Below, piece after piece: positions 35,205 to 43,754 of a stretch of DNA of 64,000 nucleotides. The position numbers and the translations under genes are program-made. Under the pieces are notes generated by a model. The model saw nothing but the letters and a program-made list of their open reading frames with translations. It was not told the DNA's origin and made no database searches. Each line of letters starts with the position of its first letter. Within the stretch, counting starts at the first letter, position 1. The DNA is from Pseudomonas sp. RGM2987 (lineage in GTDB: Bacteria > Pseudomonadota > Gammaproteobacteria > Pseudomonadales > Pseudomonadaceae): NCBI RefSeq assembly GCF_022952855.1, contig NZ_JALJDX010000216.1, positions 1-64,000 of the forward strand, given 5' to 3'.

Positions 35205-36026
35205 ATGCCGCGATTTCTAGCGCCCCTGCTGTTGCTCTGCCTGACCTTCAATGCCCACGCCGACAGCTACATTACCCGCCTGCTGAACAAACCGGTGCCC
35301 GGCGGCGTCGCGGTAGTGGACCTGGGCAGCGCGCCCCAGGCACCGAAAGCCAGTTATCAGGGCAAGCCAGTGCTGGTGGTCAAGGAACAGGACAACTGGC
35401 TGGCGATTGTCGGCATCCCGCTGACCGTCCAGCCTGGTACCCAGCAGATCAAGAGTGGCGGCAGCACCCAGCCGTTCGTGGTCGGCTACAAGAAGTACCC
35501 TGAGCAGCACATCACCTTGGCGAACAAGCGCCAGGTCAACCCGAACCCGGCAGACCTTGCGCGCATCGACGCCGAGTTGGCTGTGCAGTTGAAGGCCTAT
35601 CGCAGTTTCAGCCCGAACATCCCCAGCAACCTGCTGCTGGACAAACCGGTCGCCGGTCCGCTTTCGAGCAAGTTCGGCGTACGCCGCTTCTTCAACGGCG
35701 AAGAGCGCAACCCCCACGCTGGCCTGGATTTCGCCGTACCCGCTGGCACGCCGATCAAGACCCCGGCCGCCGGCAAGGTGATCCTGACCGGTAACTACTT
35801 TTTTAATGGCAACACGGTGTTCGTCGACCATGGGCAGGGCTTTATCAGCATGTTCTGCCACATGTCGAAGATCGACGTGAAGGTCGGCCAGCAACTGGCC
35901 CGGGGCACGGTGGTGGGCAAGGTCGGTTCCACCGGCCGGGCGACCGGGCCGCATATGCACTGGAATGTCAGCCTCAACGATGCTCGGGTGGATCCGGCGA
36001 TTTTTATCGGGGCGTTTCAGCCCTGA
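35205..36026 (+). CDS. M23 family peptidase (LysM-less, periplasmic)
   Basis: 273 residues. Signal peptide MPRFLAPLLLLCLTFNAHA, a central region with a charged helix, and a C-terminal LytM/M23 domain with the zinc ligands in NPHAGLDFAVPAGTPI and ATGPHMHWNVSL; the sequence VDHGQGFISMFCHMSKI is the usual core. Expected to cleave peptidoglycan crosslinks or to act as an amidase activator. It is coupled to xseA; the same pair is common in Pseudomonas. Confidence 0.88.
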   Translation: MPRFLAPLLLLCLTFNAHADSYITRLLNKPVPGGVAVVDLGSAPQAPKASYQGKPVLVVKEQDNWLAIVGIPLTVQPGTQQIKSGGSTQPFVVGYKKYPEQHITLANKRQVNPNPADLARIDAELAVQLKAYRSFSPNIPSNLLLDKPVAGPLSSKFGVRRFFNGEERNPHAGLDFAVPAGTPIKTPAAGKVILTGNYFFNGNTVFVDHGQGFISMFCHMSKIDVKVGQQLARGTVVGKVGSTGRATGPHMHWNVSLNDARVDPAIFIGAFQP

Positions 36027-36050
36027 GATTTTGTTGCAAGGCTACCGGCC

Positions 36051-36119
36051 TCTTCGCGAGCAAGCCCGCTCCCACAGGATCGACACCGTACCTGTGGGAG
36101 CGGGCTTGCTCGCGAAGGC
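36051..36119. repeat. REPIN, class I, after the M23 peptidase gene
   Basis: TCTTCGCGAGCAAGCCCGCT and its inverse AGCGGGCTTGCTCGCGAAG with a short ~20-base spacer. The gap from 36027 to 36466 holds this REPIN and the leuA leader region, nothing else recognised. Confidence 0.88.
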
Positions 36120-36295
36120 TTAAGCTGCATCCGCCCACATCCAAAGGATTGCCGAACCCCAAACATCGACGCAATAAAACTACAATTCCACGAAGAATAC
36201 GCGATTAAATCTCGCAAAACCTTCCAAAAACAGAACTTCTCTCAATTTTCCCCGACTGCTTGCGATCCTTCCCCCACGCGGTTAGGGTTGAGGGC

Positions 36296-36373
36296 ATGAA
36301 AACCTCTCACACCCTCATTCAGCTTCGCCAGCACCGCAGCCTGTGCCTCGTCAGCGCACGACTGCCGGGCTGA
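36296..36373 (+). CDS. Putative leuA leader peptide
   Basis: A 25-codon frame starting ATG 36296 with GAGGG just upstream. It encodes MKTSHTLIQLRQHRSLCLVS followed by ARLPG: 5 leucines among 25 residues. It ends 93 bases before leuA. Downstream, GGCCG-CCTTTTTC-CGGCC (36426-36443) and a T5 run allow competing hairpins. The layout suggests transcription attenuation. I recall similar leaders before leuA in other pseudomonads, but leucine codons are spread out, not clustered. Confidence 0.6.
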   Translation: MKTSHTLIQLRQHRSLCLVSARLPG

Positions 36374-36466
36374 ATCGCGGCACCTCGTCCCAGGCTCTGA
36401 CGCCACCCCATTCGAACCACCGGCAGGCCGCCTTTTTCCGGCCACGACAATAAAAGGATTCCCACG
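36374..36466 (+). promoter_or_regulatory. Possible attenuator between leader peptide and leuA
   Basis: GCGGC at 36377 can pair with GCCGC at 36427, placing a T5 run (36433-36437) behind the stem; alternatively GGCCG (36426) pairs with CGGCC (36439), which would swallow the T-run in a loop. Pairing was done by eye. The leuA RBS AAGGA follows. Confidence 0.4.
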
Positions 36467-38146
36467 ATGAGCATGCTCAAAGACCCATCTTCCAAATACC
36501 GCGCCTTCCCGACCATCAACCTGCCGGATCGCACCTGGCCGTCGAAGACCATCACTACCGCGCCTATCTGGTGCAGTTCCGACCTGCGTGACGGTAACCA
36601 GTCGCTGATCGAGCCGATGGACGCAGTCAAGAAGCTGCGCTTCTGGAAAACTCTGGTGGCCGTGGGCGTCAAGGAGATCGAAGCGTCGTTCCCGGCGGCT
36701 TCGCAAACCGACTTCGATTTCGTGCGCACCCTCATCGAAGAAGGCCACATCCCGGACGACACCACCATTCAGGTGCTGACCCAGGCCCGTGAAGACCTGA
36801 TCGCCCGTACGTTCGAATCCCTGCGCGGTGCGAAAAAGGCCATCGTCCACCTCTACAACGCCACTTGCCCGTCGTTCCGCCGCATCGTGTTCAACCAGGA
36901 CAAGGAAGGCGTCAAGGAAATTGCGGTCAACGCGGCCAAGCTGTTCGTCAAATACGCCGCGCAGCAGCCGCAAACCCAATGGCAGTTCGAATACTCGCCC
37001 GAGACTTTCAGCGCCACCGAACTGGAATTCGCCAAGGAAGTCTGCGACGCAGTGATTGAAGTCTGGAACCCGACGCCCGAGCGCAAGGTGATCCTCAACC
37101 TGCCTGCCACCGTTGAAGTCGCCACCCCGAACATCTATGCCGACCAGATCGAGTGGTTCCACCGCAACATCAGCCGTCGCGACAGCGTGCTCATCAGCCT
37201 GCACACCCACAACGACCGTGGCACCGGCGTGGCCGCCACCGAACTGGGCCTGATGGCCGGCGCCGACCGCGTCGAAGGCTGCCTGTTCGGCAACGGCGAG
37301 CGCACCGGCAACGTTGACCTGGTGACCGTGGCCCTGAACCTCTACACCCAGGGCGTCGACCCTGAACTGGACTTCTCCGATATCGACGGCGTGCGCAAAG
37401 TGGTCGAAGAGTGCAACCAGATCCCGGTGCACCCGCGTCATCCGTACGTCGGCGACCTGGTTCACACCGCGTTCTCCGGCTCGCACCAGGACGCGATCCG
37501 CAAGGGCTTCGCCCAGCAGAAATCCGATGGCCTGTGGGAAGTGCCGTACCTGCCGATCGACCCGGCCGATATCGGTCGCAGCTACGAGGCAGTGATCCGG
37601 GTGAACAGCCAGTCCGGCAAAGGCGGCATCGCCTACCTGCTGGAACAGGAATACGGCATCAGCCTGCCGCGTCGCATGCAGATCGAATTCAGCCAAGTGG
37701 TGCAAGGTGAAACCGATCGTCTCGGCCTGGAAATGACCGCCCAGCAAATCTACAGCTTGCTGCAACGCGAATACCTGCAAGCCAACACCCCGTATGCGCT
37801 GGTCAGCCATCGCCTGCAGGAAGAAAACGGCAACAGCGCCGTGGAAGTGGAAGTGGCAAGCAAAGGCCAGGGCGAGACCAACCTGCACTGGCGCGGCAAG
37901 GGTAACGGCGCACTGGAAGCGCTGGTGGCCGGTCTGCCGATTCCCGTGGAAATCATGGACTACAACGAACACGCCATTGGCGCCGGCACCAACGCCAAGG
38001 CTGCGGCGTACATCGAACTGCGGGTCAACGGTGAACGTGCAGTGCATGGCGTGGGCATCGATGAAAACATCACCACTGCCAGCTTCAAGGCCCTGTTCAG
38101 CGCACTGAACCGCTCGCTGAGCCAGCCTGAGGCTAAAGCGGCTTGA
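36467..38146 (+). CDS. leuA: 2-isopropylmalate synthase
   Basis: Condenses acetyl-CoA with 2-ketoisovalerate, the first step of leucine synthesis. 559 residues, the long (LeuA type 2) form: TIM-barrel catalytic domain with APIWCSSDLRDGNQSLIEPM, SLHTHNDRGTGVAATELGLM and GADRVEGCLFGNGERTGNVD, and a C-terminal regulatory domain that binds leucine. Preceded by a putative leader peptide and followed by a terminator; monocistronic. Confidence 0.97.
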   Translation: MSMLKDPSSKYRAFPTINLPDRTWPSKTITTAPIWCSSDLRDGNQSLIEPMDAVKKLRFWKTLVAVGVKEIEASFPAASQTDFDFVRTLIEEGHIPDDTTIQVLTQAREDLIARTFESLRGAKKAIVHLYNATCPSFRRIVFNQDKEGVKEIAVNAAKLFVKYAAQQPQTQWQFEYSPETFSATELEFAKEVCDAVIEVWNPTPERKVILNLPATVEVATPNIYADQIEWFHRNISRRDSVLISLHTHNDRGTGVAATELGLMAGADRVEGCLFGNGERTGNVDLVTVALNLYTQGVDPELDFSDIDGVRKVVEECNQIPVHPRHPYVGDLVHTAFSGSHQDAIRKGFAQQKSDGLWEVPYLPIDPADIGRSYEAVIRVNSQSGKGGIAYLLEQEYGISLPRRMQIEFSQVVQGETDRLGLEMTAQQIYSLLQREYLQANTPYALVSHRLQEENGNSAVEVEVASKGQGETNLHWRGKGNGALEALVAGLPIPVEIMDYNEHAIGAGTNAKAAAYIELRVNGERAVHGVGIDENITTASFKALFSALNRSLSQPEAKAA

Positions 38147-38162
38147 TCCATTGCTGAAATGC

Positions 38163-38201
38163 AAAAAGGCCCCTAGGTGCGAACCTCGGGGCCTTTTGTT
38201 T
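38163..38201 (+). terminator. Terminator of leuA
   Basis: AAAAAGGCCCC and GGGGCCTTTTG form a stem around ~15 bases with a T-run on the plus strand, 17 bases after the leuA stop. Confidence 0.88.
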
Positions 38202-38251
38202 GACCGGTAGTTTTATGCTGACTGTTCTGGCCTCTTCGTCGGATCGCCGCC

Positions 38252-38328
38252 CGGAGCAAGCCCGCTCCCACACTGGATCTATGGTCACCACAAATTTCCT
38301 GTGGGAGCGAGCTTGCTCGCGAAGGGGC
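38252..38328. repeat. REPIN, class I (one arm degenerate)
   Basis: Left arm GGAGCAAGCCCGCTCCCACA lacks the TTCGCGA tail; right arm TGTGGGAGCGAGCTTGCTCG is intact. Between leuA and the FlxA-like gene (opposite strand). Confidence 0.82.
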
Positions 38329-38348
38329 CCTACCAGACGACAAGCATG

Positions 38349-38750
38349 TCAGGCGTGGGTATCAACCCCCACCGTCATGGCCTGGAGCAACGCGCCGCGC
38401 AGGGTCTGCAAAGCGGCCTGGGTGCCCATGATCTGGGTCTGGATAGCCATTGCCTGCTGAGCCTTCTGCTCTTCGCTGGCCTGGCTCTTTTGCACTCGGG
38501 CCAATTGCGCTTGCTGTTGGGCCAACAGCTTTTCGGTTTGTTCGATCTGCTTCTTGATCTGCTCGATGACATCCACCCCCTTGCTGGCGGGAGCACCGGC
38601 GACGTTGGCGCCGCTGGTATCGACTTTCAGTGACTTTTCCTTTTCGCTGCCGGCGTCTGTCGACGACGTCGTATCGTCAGTCCCTTTGATCGAGACTTTA
38701 GGGGTCGAAATCGAGTACGGGCTGGCAATCGTTGCGCTAATAGTGGTCAT
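38349..38750 (-). CDS. FlxA-like / coiled-coil protein
   Basis: 133 residues. Residues 1-55 are low-complexity, rich in Ser/Thr (MTTISATIASPYSISTPKVS). Residues ~58-115 are a glutamine-rich coiled coil, VIEQIKKQIEQTEKLLAQQQ AQLARVQ, resembling the FlxA-like family (some members flagellum-associated). No signal or membrane segment. A good RBS, AAGGAGAATACCC, precedes the ATG. Divergent neighbours do not help; function unknown. Confidence 0.6.
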   Translation of the reverse strand: MTTISATIASPYSISTPKVSIKGTDDTTSSTDAGSEKEKSLKVDTSGANVAGAPASKGVDVIEQIKKQIEQTEKLLAQQQAQLARVQKSQASEEQKAQQAMAIQTQIMGTQAALQTLRGALLQAMTVGVDTHA

Positions 38751-38818
38751 GGGTATTCTCCTTGGCTGCCCCGTATATCGGCCTACCCTGACGCTTCTTG
38801 AGGACTGAAACGTTTCAA

Positions 38819-39610
38819 TCAGATGAATTCGAATTGATCGGCATCCAGGTTCGCCGGGAACCGGGTGCGATAGAGCGCCAGGTCCGCCGAATTCAAACAG
38901 ACCGTGAATACCCCGTCCGCTTCGCCGGCACTGAGCAGGGTCTCGCCCTGGAAGTCCAGCACCTGGCTGTCACCGGTGTAGGCAAAGCCCTTGCCGTCGG
39001 TGCCGATGCGGTTCACCGCTGCCACGTAGCACAGGTTTTCGATTGCTCGCGCCGGTAACAGCCGGTTCCAGTGCTGGCGACGGGCTCCCGGCCAGTTGGC
39101 GGTGTACAGCAGCAGGTCGGTGTCCTCGGCATCCCGGCTCCACACCGGGAAGCGCAGGTCGTAGCAGATCAACGGACGAATCCGCCAGCCCTTGAGTTCG
39201 AACAACACCTGCCGCTCGCCGGGTGTGTAGTGGTTGTGCTCCCCGGCCATGCGAAACAGGTGACGCTTGTCGTAATGCAGCACTTCGCCGTCCGGCCGCG
39301 CCCAGAGCAGGCGATTGCGATGGCTGCGGTCGCCGGCCTGGACAATCACGCTGCCGGTAATGACCGCGTTCAGCTTCACCGCTTGGGCCTTGAGCCACTG
39401 GTGCGCCGGGCCATTTTCCGGCTCGGCGAGGGTCTCGGATTCCATGGAGAAACCGGTGGTGAACATTTCCGGCAGGATGATCAGGTCGGCCCCGCGCGCC
39501 TGTTCCAGCAGCACCTCGAAATGTTCCAGATTGGCCCGACGGTCGTGCCAGGCCAGGGTGGTCTGGACCAGGGCAATGTTCAGGTTTGGCAACGCGCTCA
39601 GATCACGCAT
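38819..39610 (-). CDS. Nitrilase-superfamily omega-amidase (YafV/Nit2-like)
   Basis: 263 residues, a C-N hydrolase with the Glu-Lys-Cys triad: Glu in LIILPEMFTTGFSMES, Lys in HYDKRHLFRM, Cys in RPLICYDLRFPVWS. YafV/Nit2-type enzymes hydrolyse alpha-ketoglutaramate and 2-oxosuccinamate. It overlaps the upstream aminotransferase by 13 bases, so the pair is coupled; a glutamine transaminase plus omega-amidase removes the keto-amide product and pulls methionine transamination forward. Confidence 0.88.
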   Translation of the reverse strand: MRDLSALPNLNIALVQTTLAWHDRRANLEHFEVLLEQARGADLIILPEMFTTGFSMESETLAEPENGPAHQWLKAQAVKLNAVITGSVIVQAGDRSHRNRLLWARPDGEVLHYDKRHLFRMAGEHNHYTPGERQVLFELKGWRIRPLICYDLRFPVWSRDAEDTDLLLYTANWPGARRQHWNRLLPARAIENLCYVAAVNRIGTDGKGFAYTGDSQVLDFQGETLLSAGEADGVFTVCLNSADLALYRTRFPANLDADQFEFI

Positions 39611-40746
39611 AGTTTTTCCGCCGCTTCACGCAGCGTCTCCTCGCGCTTGGCAAAGCACAGGCGCACCAGGCGCTGGCCTTGGGGTGGGTCCTGGTAGAAC
39701 ACCGAGACCGGAATCGTCGCCACGCCGTGTTCGCGGGTCATCCACACCGCCATATCGACGTCGTTCAGGTCCGGACGGATCCGTGAATAATCCACCAGCT
39801 GGAAATAGGTCCCGGTCACGCGCTTGAAGCTGAACCGCGACGGCGCCAGCAAATCGCAAAACAGGTCGCGCTTGGCCTGGTAGAAATCCGGCAACTCGTC
39901 GACGTGCTCCGGGTGCGCGGCCATATAGTCGGCCAGGGCGTATTGCAGCGGCGTCACGCCGCAGAAACTGACGTACTGGTGGACCTTTCGCAGTTCAGCG
40001 GTCAAGGCCGGCGGGGCCACGACGTAGCCGGTTTTCCAGCCGGTGACGTGATAAGTCTTGCCGAACGAACTGACCACGAAGGCCCGTCGGTACAGTTCCT
40101 CGTGGGCCAGCACACTGGCATGGGACACGCCGTCGAATACCAGGTGTTCATAGACTTCATCACTGACCAGGTAGATGTCGCGGTCGCGGATCAGCGCCGC
40201 CAGCTGATCCAGCTCGGCCCGGCTGATCAGGGCGCCGCTGGGGTTGTGCGGGGTGTTGAGAATGATCATTCGCGTGCGTGGGCTCAAGGCTTCGCCGAGC
40301 TTCTGGAAGTCGATGGCGAAGTCTTCCAGGCCCAGTTGCACGTGCACGCAACGCCCGCCGGCCAATTCGACGGCGGGCTCGTAGCTGTCGTAGCACGGAT
40401 CGAACACGATCACTTCGTCACCGGCGTGGACCACCGCGGCGATGGCGCAGAAAATCCCCTGGGTCGCGCCGGGGGTCACGGTGATTTCCTGATCGGCATC
40501 GACGCTCGCGCCATAGCTGCGGGCGATCTTCACCGCAATCTGCTGACGCAGGGCCGGCAGGCCGGTCATGGGGGAATATTGGTTATGGCCTTGGGCAATG
40601 TGCCGGCCGACCGCATCGCGCAGGGCCTGCGGGCCATCAAAATCAGGAAAGCCCTGGGACAGGTTCAGCGCACCGGTCTGTGCGGCCAGCTGGGACATCT
40701 GGGTAAAAATGGTGATGCCGACATTCGGCAGCTTGCTGGTGATCAT
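39598..40746 (-). CDS. Methionine (glutamine-dependent) aminotransferase, YbdL-like
   Basis: 382 residues, class I PLP aminotransferase. The N-terminus MITSKLPNVGITIFTQMSQL and NLSQGFPDFDGPQALRDAVG match E. coli YbdL/mammalian glutamine transaminase K. The PLP lysine is in SSFGKTYHVTGWKTGYVVAP and NTPHNPSG holds the conserved Asn. It transaminates ketomethiobutyrate to methionine, usually with glutamine. The open frame extends to 40992 through a REP sequence, so 40746 is the start. Coupled to the omega-amidase. Confidence 0.88.
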   Translation of the reverse strand: MITSKLPNVGITIFTQMSQLAAQTGALNLSQGFPDFDGPQALRDAVGRHIAQGHNQYSPMTGLPALRQQIAVKIARSYGASVDADQEITVTPGATQGIFCAIAAVVHAGDEVIVFDPCYDSYEPAVELAGGRCVHVQLGLEDFAIDFQKLGEALSPRTRMIILNTPHNPSGALISRAELDQLAALIRDRDIYLVSDEVYEHLVFDGVSHASVLAHEELYRRAFVVSSFGKTYHVTGWKTGYVVAPPALTAELRKVHQYVSFCGVTPLQYALADYMAAHPEHVDELPDFYQAKRDLFCDLLAPSRFSFKRVTGTYFQLVDYSRIRPDLNDVDMAVWMTREHGVATIPVSVFYQDPPQGQRLVRLCFAKREETLREAAEKLCVI

Positions 40747-40868
40747 CAAGGCTTCTCTGCGTCTGCGCCCGGCTCTGGCGCGGCGCGGGAGAGATCGAGG
40801 ATAGCCCAATCGCCGGGCATGAAAAAGGGTGCCGCGAGAGGCACCCTTTTCATCTCGCCAGACAACCG

Positions 40869-40992
40869 TGGCGAGGGAGCTTGCTCCCGCTGGGCTGCGC
40901 AGCAGCCCCTTGGGTTTTGTCTGATGCACTGCTGGGCAAATACATCCTGGGGTTGCTTCGCAACCCAGCGGGAGCAAGCTCCCTCGCCACAA
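40869..40992. repeat. Class II REP pair between aminotransferase and der
   Basis: GTGGCGAGGGAGCTTGCTCC with GGCTGCGCAGCAGCCCC, and the inverse ending GGGAGCAAGCTCCCTCGCCA, enclosing about 50 bases. The copy is nearly identical to the ones at 15.9 and 23.4 kb. Confidence 0.88.
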
Positions 40993-41014
40993 AAGCTCAC
41001 AAATCGCTGGCGAC

Positions 41015-42487
41015 TCAGCGCTTGTCCCGGCGCTTCTTGTCAGCCTTCTTGTGGTGCGACATCAAGCGGCGCTTCTTGTTGACCTGGCGATCGGTGAGCG
41101 TGTTCTTGTTGCCTTCGTACGGGTTCTCGCCGCCCTTGAACTCGATGCGGATCGGCGTGCCGACCAGCTTCAGGACGCGGCGATAGGTGTTTTCCAGGTA
41201 CCGGACGTACGACTTGGGCACCTTCTCGATCTGGTTACCGTGGATCACGATGATCGGCGGGTTGGCGCCACCCAGGTGGGCATAACGCAGCTTGATCCGG
41301 CGGTTGTTGACCATCGGTGGCGCGTGCTCGCCCACAGCGTCTTCGAGGATCTGGGTCAGGCGGTTGGTCGGCCAGCGGGTGACCGCCGACTTGAAGGAGT
41401 TCTGCACCGACGCGTAGAGGTTGCCCACCCCCGTGCCATGCAGGGCCGAGATGAAGTGGATGTCGGCGAACTCGACGAAGAACAACCGGCGCTGCAACTC
41501 GATCTTCACAAAATCGCGCTCGCTCGGCGTCATGCCGTCCCACTTGTTGATCGCGATGACCAGCGCCCGACCGGCTTCCAGGGCAAAGCCCAGCAGGTTC
41601 AGGTCGTGATCGACCACGCCTTCGCGGGCGTCCATCACGAAGATCACCACGTTGGCGTCCTTGATGGCTTGCAGGGTCTTGACCACGGAGAATTTCTCGA
41701 CTTCTTCGTGGATCTTGCCGCGCTTGCGCACACCGGCGGTGTCGATCAGCGTGTACTTCTCTTCGTTACGCTCGAACGGGATGTAGATGCTGTCACGGGT
41801 GGTGCCGGGTTGGTCGTACACAATGACCCGGTCTTCACCGAGCATGCGGTTGACCAGCGTCGACTTGCCCACGTTCGGGCGGCCGATGATGGCGATCTTG
41901 ATCCCGTCTTTTTCGCTCGGGCCTGGAATGCGCTTGGCTTCCTCGCCTTCGGCAACGATTTCTTCTTCGCCGTCTTCCGGCTCGTCTTCATCGTCTTTCG
42001 GGAAATCCGCCAGGGCGATTTCCAGCATCTGGGTGATGCCGCGTCCGTGGGCGCCGGCGATCGGGATCGCGTGGCCCATGCCCAACGGTGCGAATTCGGC
42101 GCGGGCCATCTCCGGGTCGATGTTGTCGACCTTGTTGGCAACCACGTAGGAACGCTTGTTACGTTTGCGCAAATGCTCGGCGATCATCTGGTCGGCGGCG
42201 GTAAAACCGGCCTTGGCGTCTACCAGGAACAGCACTACATCGGCTTCTTCGATGGCGAGCAACGACTGCTCGGCCATTTTTTCGTCCATGCCGTGTTCAT
42301 CACCGGAGATGCCGCCGGTGTCGACCAGAATATAGGTACGCCCTTGCCACTTGGCCTCACCGTATTGGCGATCACGGGTCAGACCGGACAAGTCGCCGAC
42401 GATGGCGTCGCGAGTCCTGGTCAGGCGGTTGAACAAGGTGGACTTGCCGACGTTAGGTCGACCCACCAGGGCGATTACGGGAACCAT
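41015..42487 (-). CDS. der: Ribosome-associated GTPase Der (EngA)
   Basis: Assembly factor for the 50S subunit with two GTPase domains. 490 residues: domain 1 with GRPNVGKSTLFNRLTRTRDA, domain 2 with GRPNVGKSTLVNRMLGEDRV, both followed by G3 motifs (DTGG and DTAG), and a KH-like C-terminal domain with a basic tail (KKRRLMSHHKKADKKRR). The start at 42487 is the family MVPVIALVGRP. Last gene of the hisS-yfgM-bamB-der run. Confidence 0.97.
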   Translation of the reverse strand: MVPVIALVGRPNVGKSTLFNRLTRTRDAIVGDLSGLTRDRQYGEAKWQGRTYILVDTGGISGDEHGMDEKMAEQSLLAIEEADVVLFLVDAKAGFTAADQMIAEHLRKRNKRSYVVANKVDNIDPEMARAEFAPLGMGHAIPIAGAHGRGITQMLEIALADFPKDDEDEPEDGEEEIVAEGEEAKRIPGPSEKDGIKIAIIGRPNVGKSTLVNRMLGEDRVIVYDQPGTTRDSIYIPFERNEEKYTLIDTAGVRKRGKIHEEVEKFSVVKTLQAIKDANVVIFVMDAREGVVDHDLNLLGFALEAGRALVIAINKWDGMTPSERDFVKIELQRRLFFVEFADIHFISALHGTGVGNLYASVQNSFKSAVTRWPTNRLTQILEDAVGEHAPPMVNNRRIKLRYAHLGGANPPIIVIHGNQIEKVPKSYVRYLENTYRRVLKLVGTPIRIEFKGGENPYEGNKNTLTDRQVNKKRRLMSHHKKADKKRRDKR

Positions 42488-42513
42488 GCGGCTCTCCACT
42501 TCGTTATTTCAGA

Positions 42514-42545
42514 AAATACAAAAGCCGCTGCGAGGCAGCGGCTGG
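42514..42545 (-). terminator. Terminator between bamB and der
   Basis: AGCCGCTGC-CTC-GCAGCGGCT with TTTTGTATTTT on the minus strand, after bamB. A further hairpin, CTTGGGG-CTAGA-CCCCAAG, at 42580-42598 follows the bamB stop directly. Confidence 0.82.
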
Positions 42546-42602
42546 TGCTCGGAGACTGCCCTACAAAGGCAGGCCGCTTGGGGTCTAGCCCCAAGCATAG
42601 TC

Positions 42603-43754
42603 TTACTTGATGGTCAGGGCTTCCAGTTTGCCGCTATTGCCATACACATAGATCATGTTGCCCGCCACCAGCGGTCGGGCACGCAGGCCGTCGCTGTCGA
42701 TACGCTCGCGGCCGACGAAGCGACCGTCCACTTGGCTGAGCAGGTGCAGGTAACCTTCCAGGTCACCCACTGCAACGTAGCTGGAGAACACTTCCGGGGC
42801 CGACAGTTGACGACGGGCCAGGGAATCGTTGCTCCACAACGCGGTGGTGGAACGCTCGTCGACGCCTTCGACCGTGCCCGAGGACAGGCTCACGTAGACG
42901 CTGCCGAAACCCTGGGCGACACCGGCGTAGCTGGACGCATCGCGTTGCCACAGCGGGCGACCGCTTTCCAGGTCCAGTGCCGCGACACGGCCCTGGTAGC
43001 TGGCGACGTACAGCGTGCCGCCGGACAGCAGCAGACCACCGTCGATGTCGACCACGCGCTCCAGCTCCGAACGACCTTGCGGGATCGCCACGCGCTGTTC
43101 CCACACCGGCACGCCGTTGGAAATATCCAGGGCGACCACTTTACCGGTGGACAAACCCGCTACAGCGAGACGGTTGGTCACGACTGGCGCGCTGGTGCCA
43201 CGCAGGGTCAGCACCGCCGGGGTGCTGTCATACACCCAACGCTGGTTGCCGGTGGCGGCATCCAGGCCGATCAGACGGTCGTCCTGGGTCTGGACCACGA
43301 CCACGTCACCATTGGTAGCCGGTGGCGCGAGCACTTCGCTGGTCACACGGGAACGCCACTTCTCTTCGCCATTGCTGGCGTCGAGGGCAACGATCTCGCC
43401 CTTGAGCGTGCCGATCATGACCAGCCCGTAACCCACGCCAACGGCGCCGGACACTGGCAGTTCGAGATCCTGCTTCCATTTCACGTCGCCATTGCTGCGA
43501 TCCATCGCCATGACCACGCCGGTGACGTCACCGGCATAGATGGTGTCGCCGTCGATGGCCGGCACCAGCATGTTGTAGGTTTCGCCCTGGCCGTCGCCGA
43601 TGGAACGGCTCCATTGCTTCTGCAGCACGACTTCTTCTTTGAAGTCGGTCAGCTCGGCCGGAGGCAGTTCTTTCTTGCTGTTGCTGCTGCAACCCGCGGC
43701 CAGAATGGCCAGGGCCAGCAATGCTGCATGTTTCCAACGGATCACGTCACGCAT
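42603..43754 (-). CDS. bamB: Outer membrane protein assembly factor BamB
   Basis: Lipoprotein of the BAM complex that inserts beta-barrel proteins. 383 residues: lipobox LAILAAGC near residue 22, then an eight-bladed beta-propeller of PQQ-like repeats such as VVALDASNGEEKWRSRVTSE and IGLDAATGNQRW. ATG 43754 overlaps the yfgM-like stop by eight bases; GTG 43745 (VIRWKHAALL) is a possible shorter start. Confidence 0.95.
   Translation of the reverse strand: MRDVIRWKHAALLALAILAAGCSSNSKKELPPAELTDFKEEVVLQKQWSRSIGDGQGETYNMLVPAIDGDTIYAGDVTGVVMAMDRSNGDVKWKQDLELPVSGAVGVGYGLVMIGTLKGEIVALDASNGEEKWRSRVTSEVLAPPATNGDVVVVQTQDDRLIGLDAATGNQRWVYDSTPAVLTLRGTSAPVVTNRLAVAGLSTGKVVALDISNGVPVWEQRVAIPQGRSELERVVDIDGGLLLSGGTLYVASYQGRVAALDLESGRPLWQRDASSYAGVAQGFGSVYVSLSSGTVEGVDERSTTALWSNDSLARRQLSAPEVFSSYVAVGDLEGYLHLLSQVDGRFVGRERIDSDGLRARPLVAGNMIYVYGNSGKLEALTIK

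Noticed and set aside
36242..38164. 640-codon open frame on the minus strand opposite leuA
   Set aside because: It lies fully antisense to leuA, is rich in His/Gln/Val/Gly as expected for a GC-rich shadow frame, and has no family resemblance.
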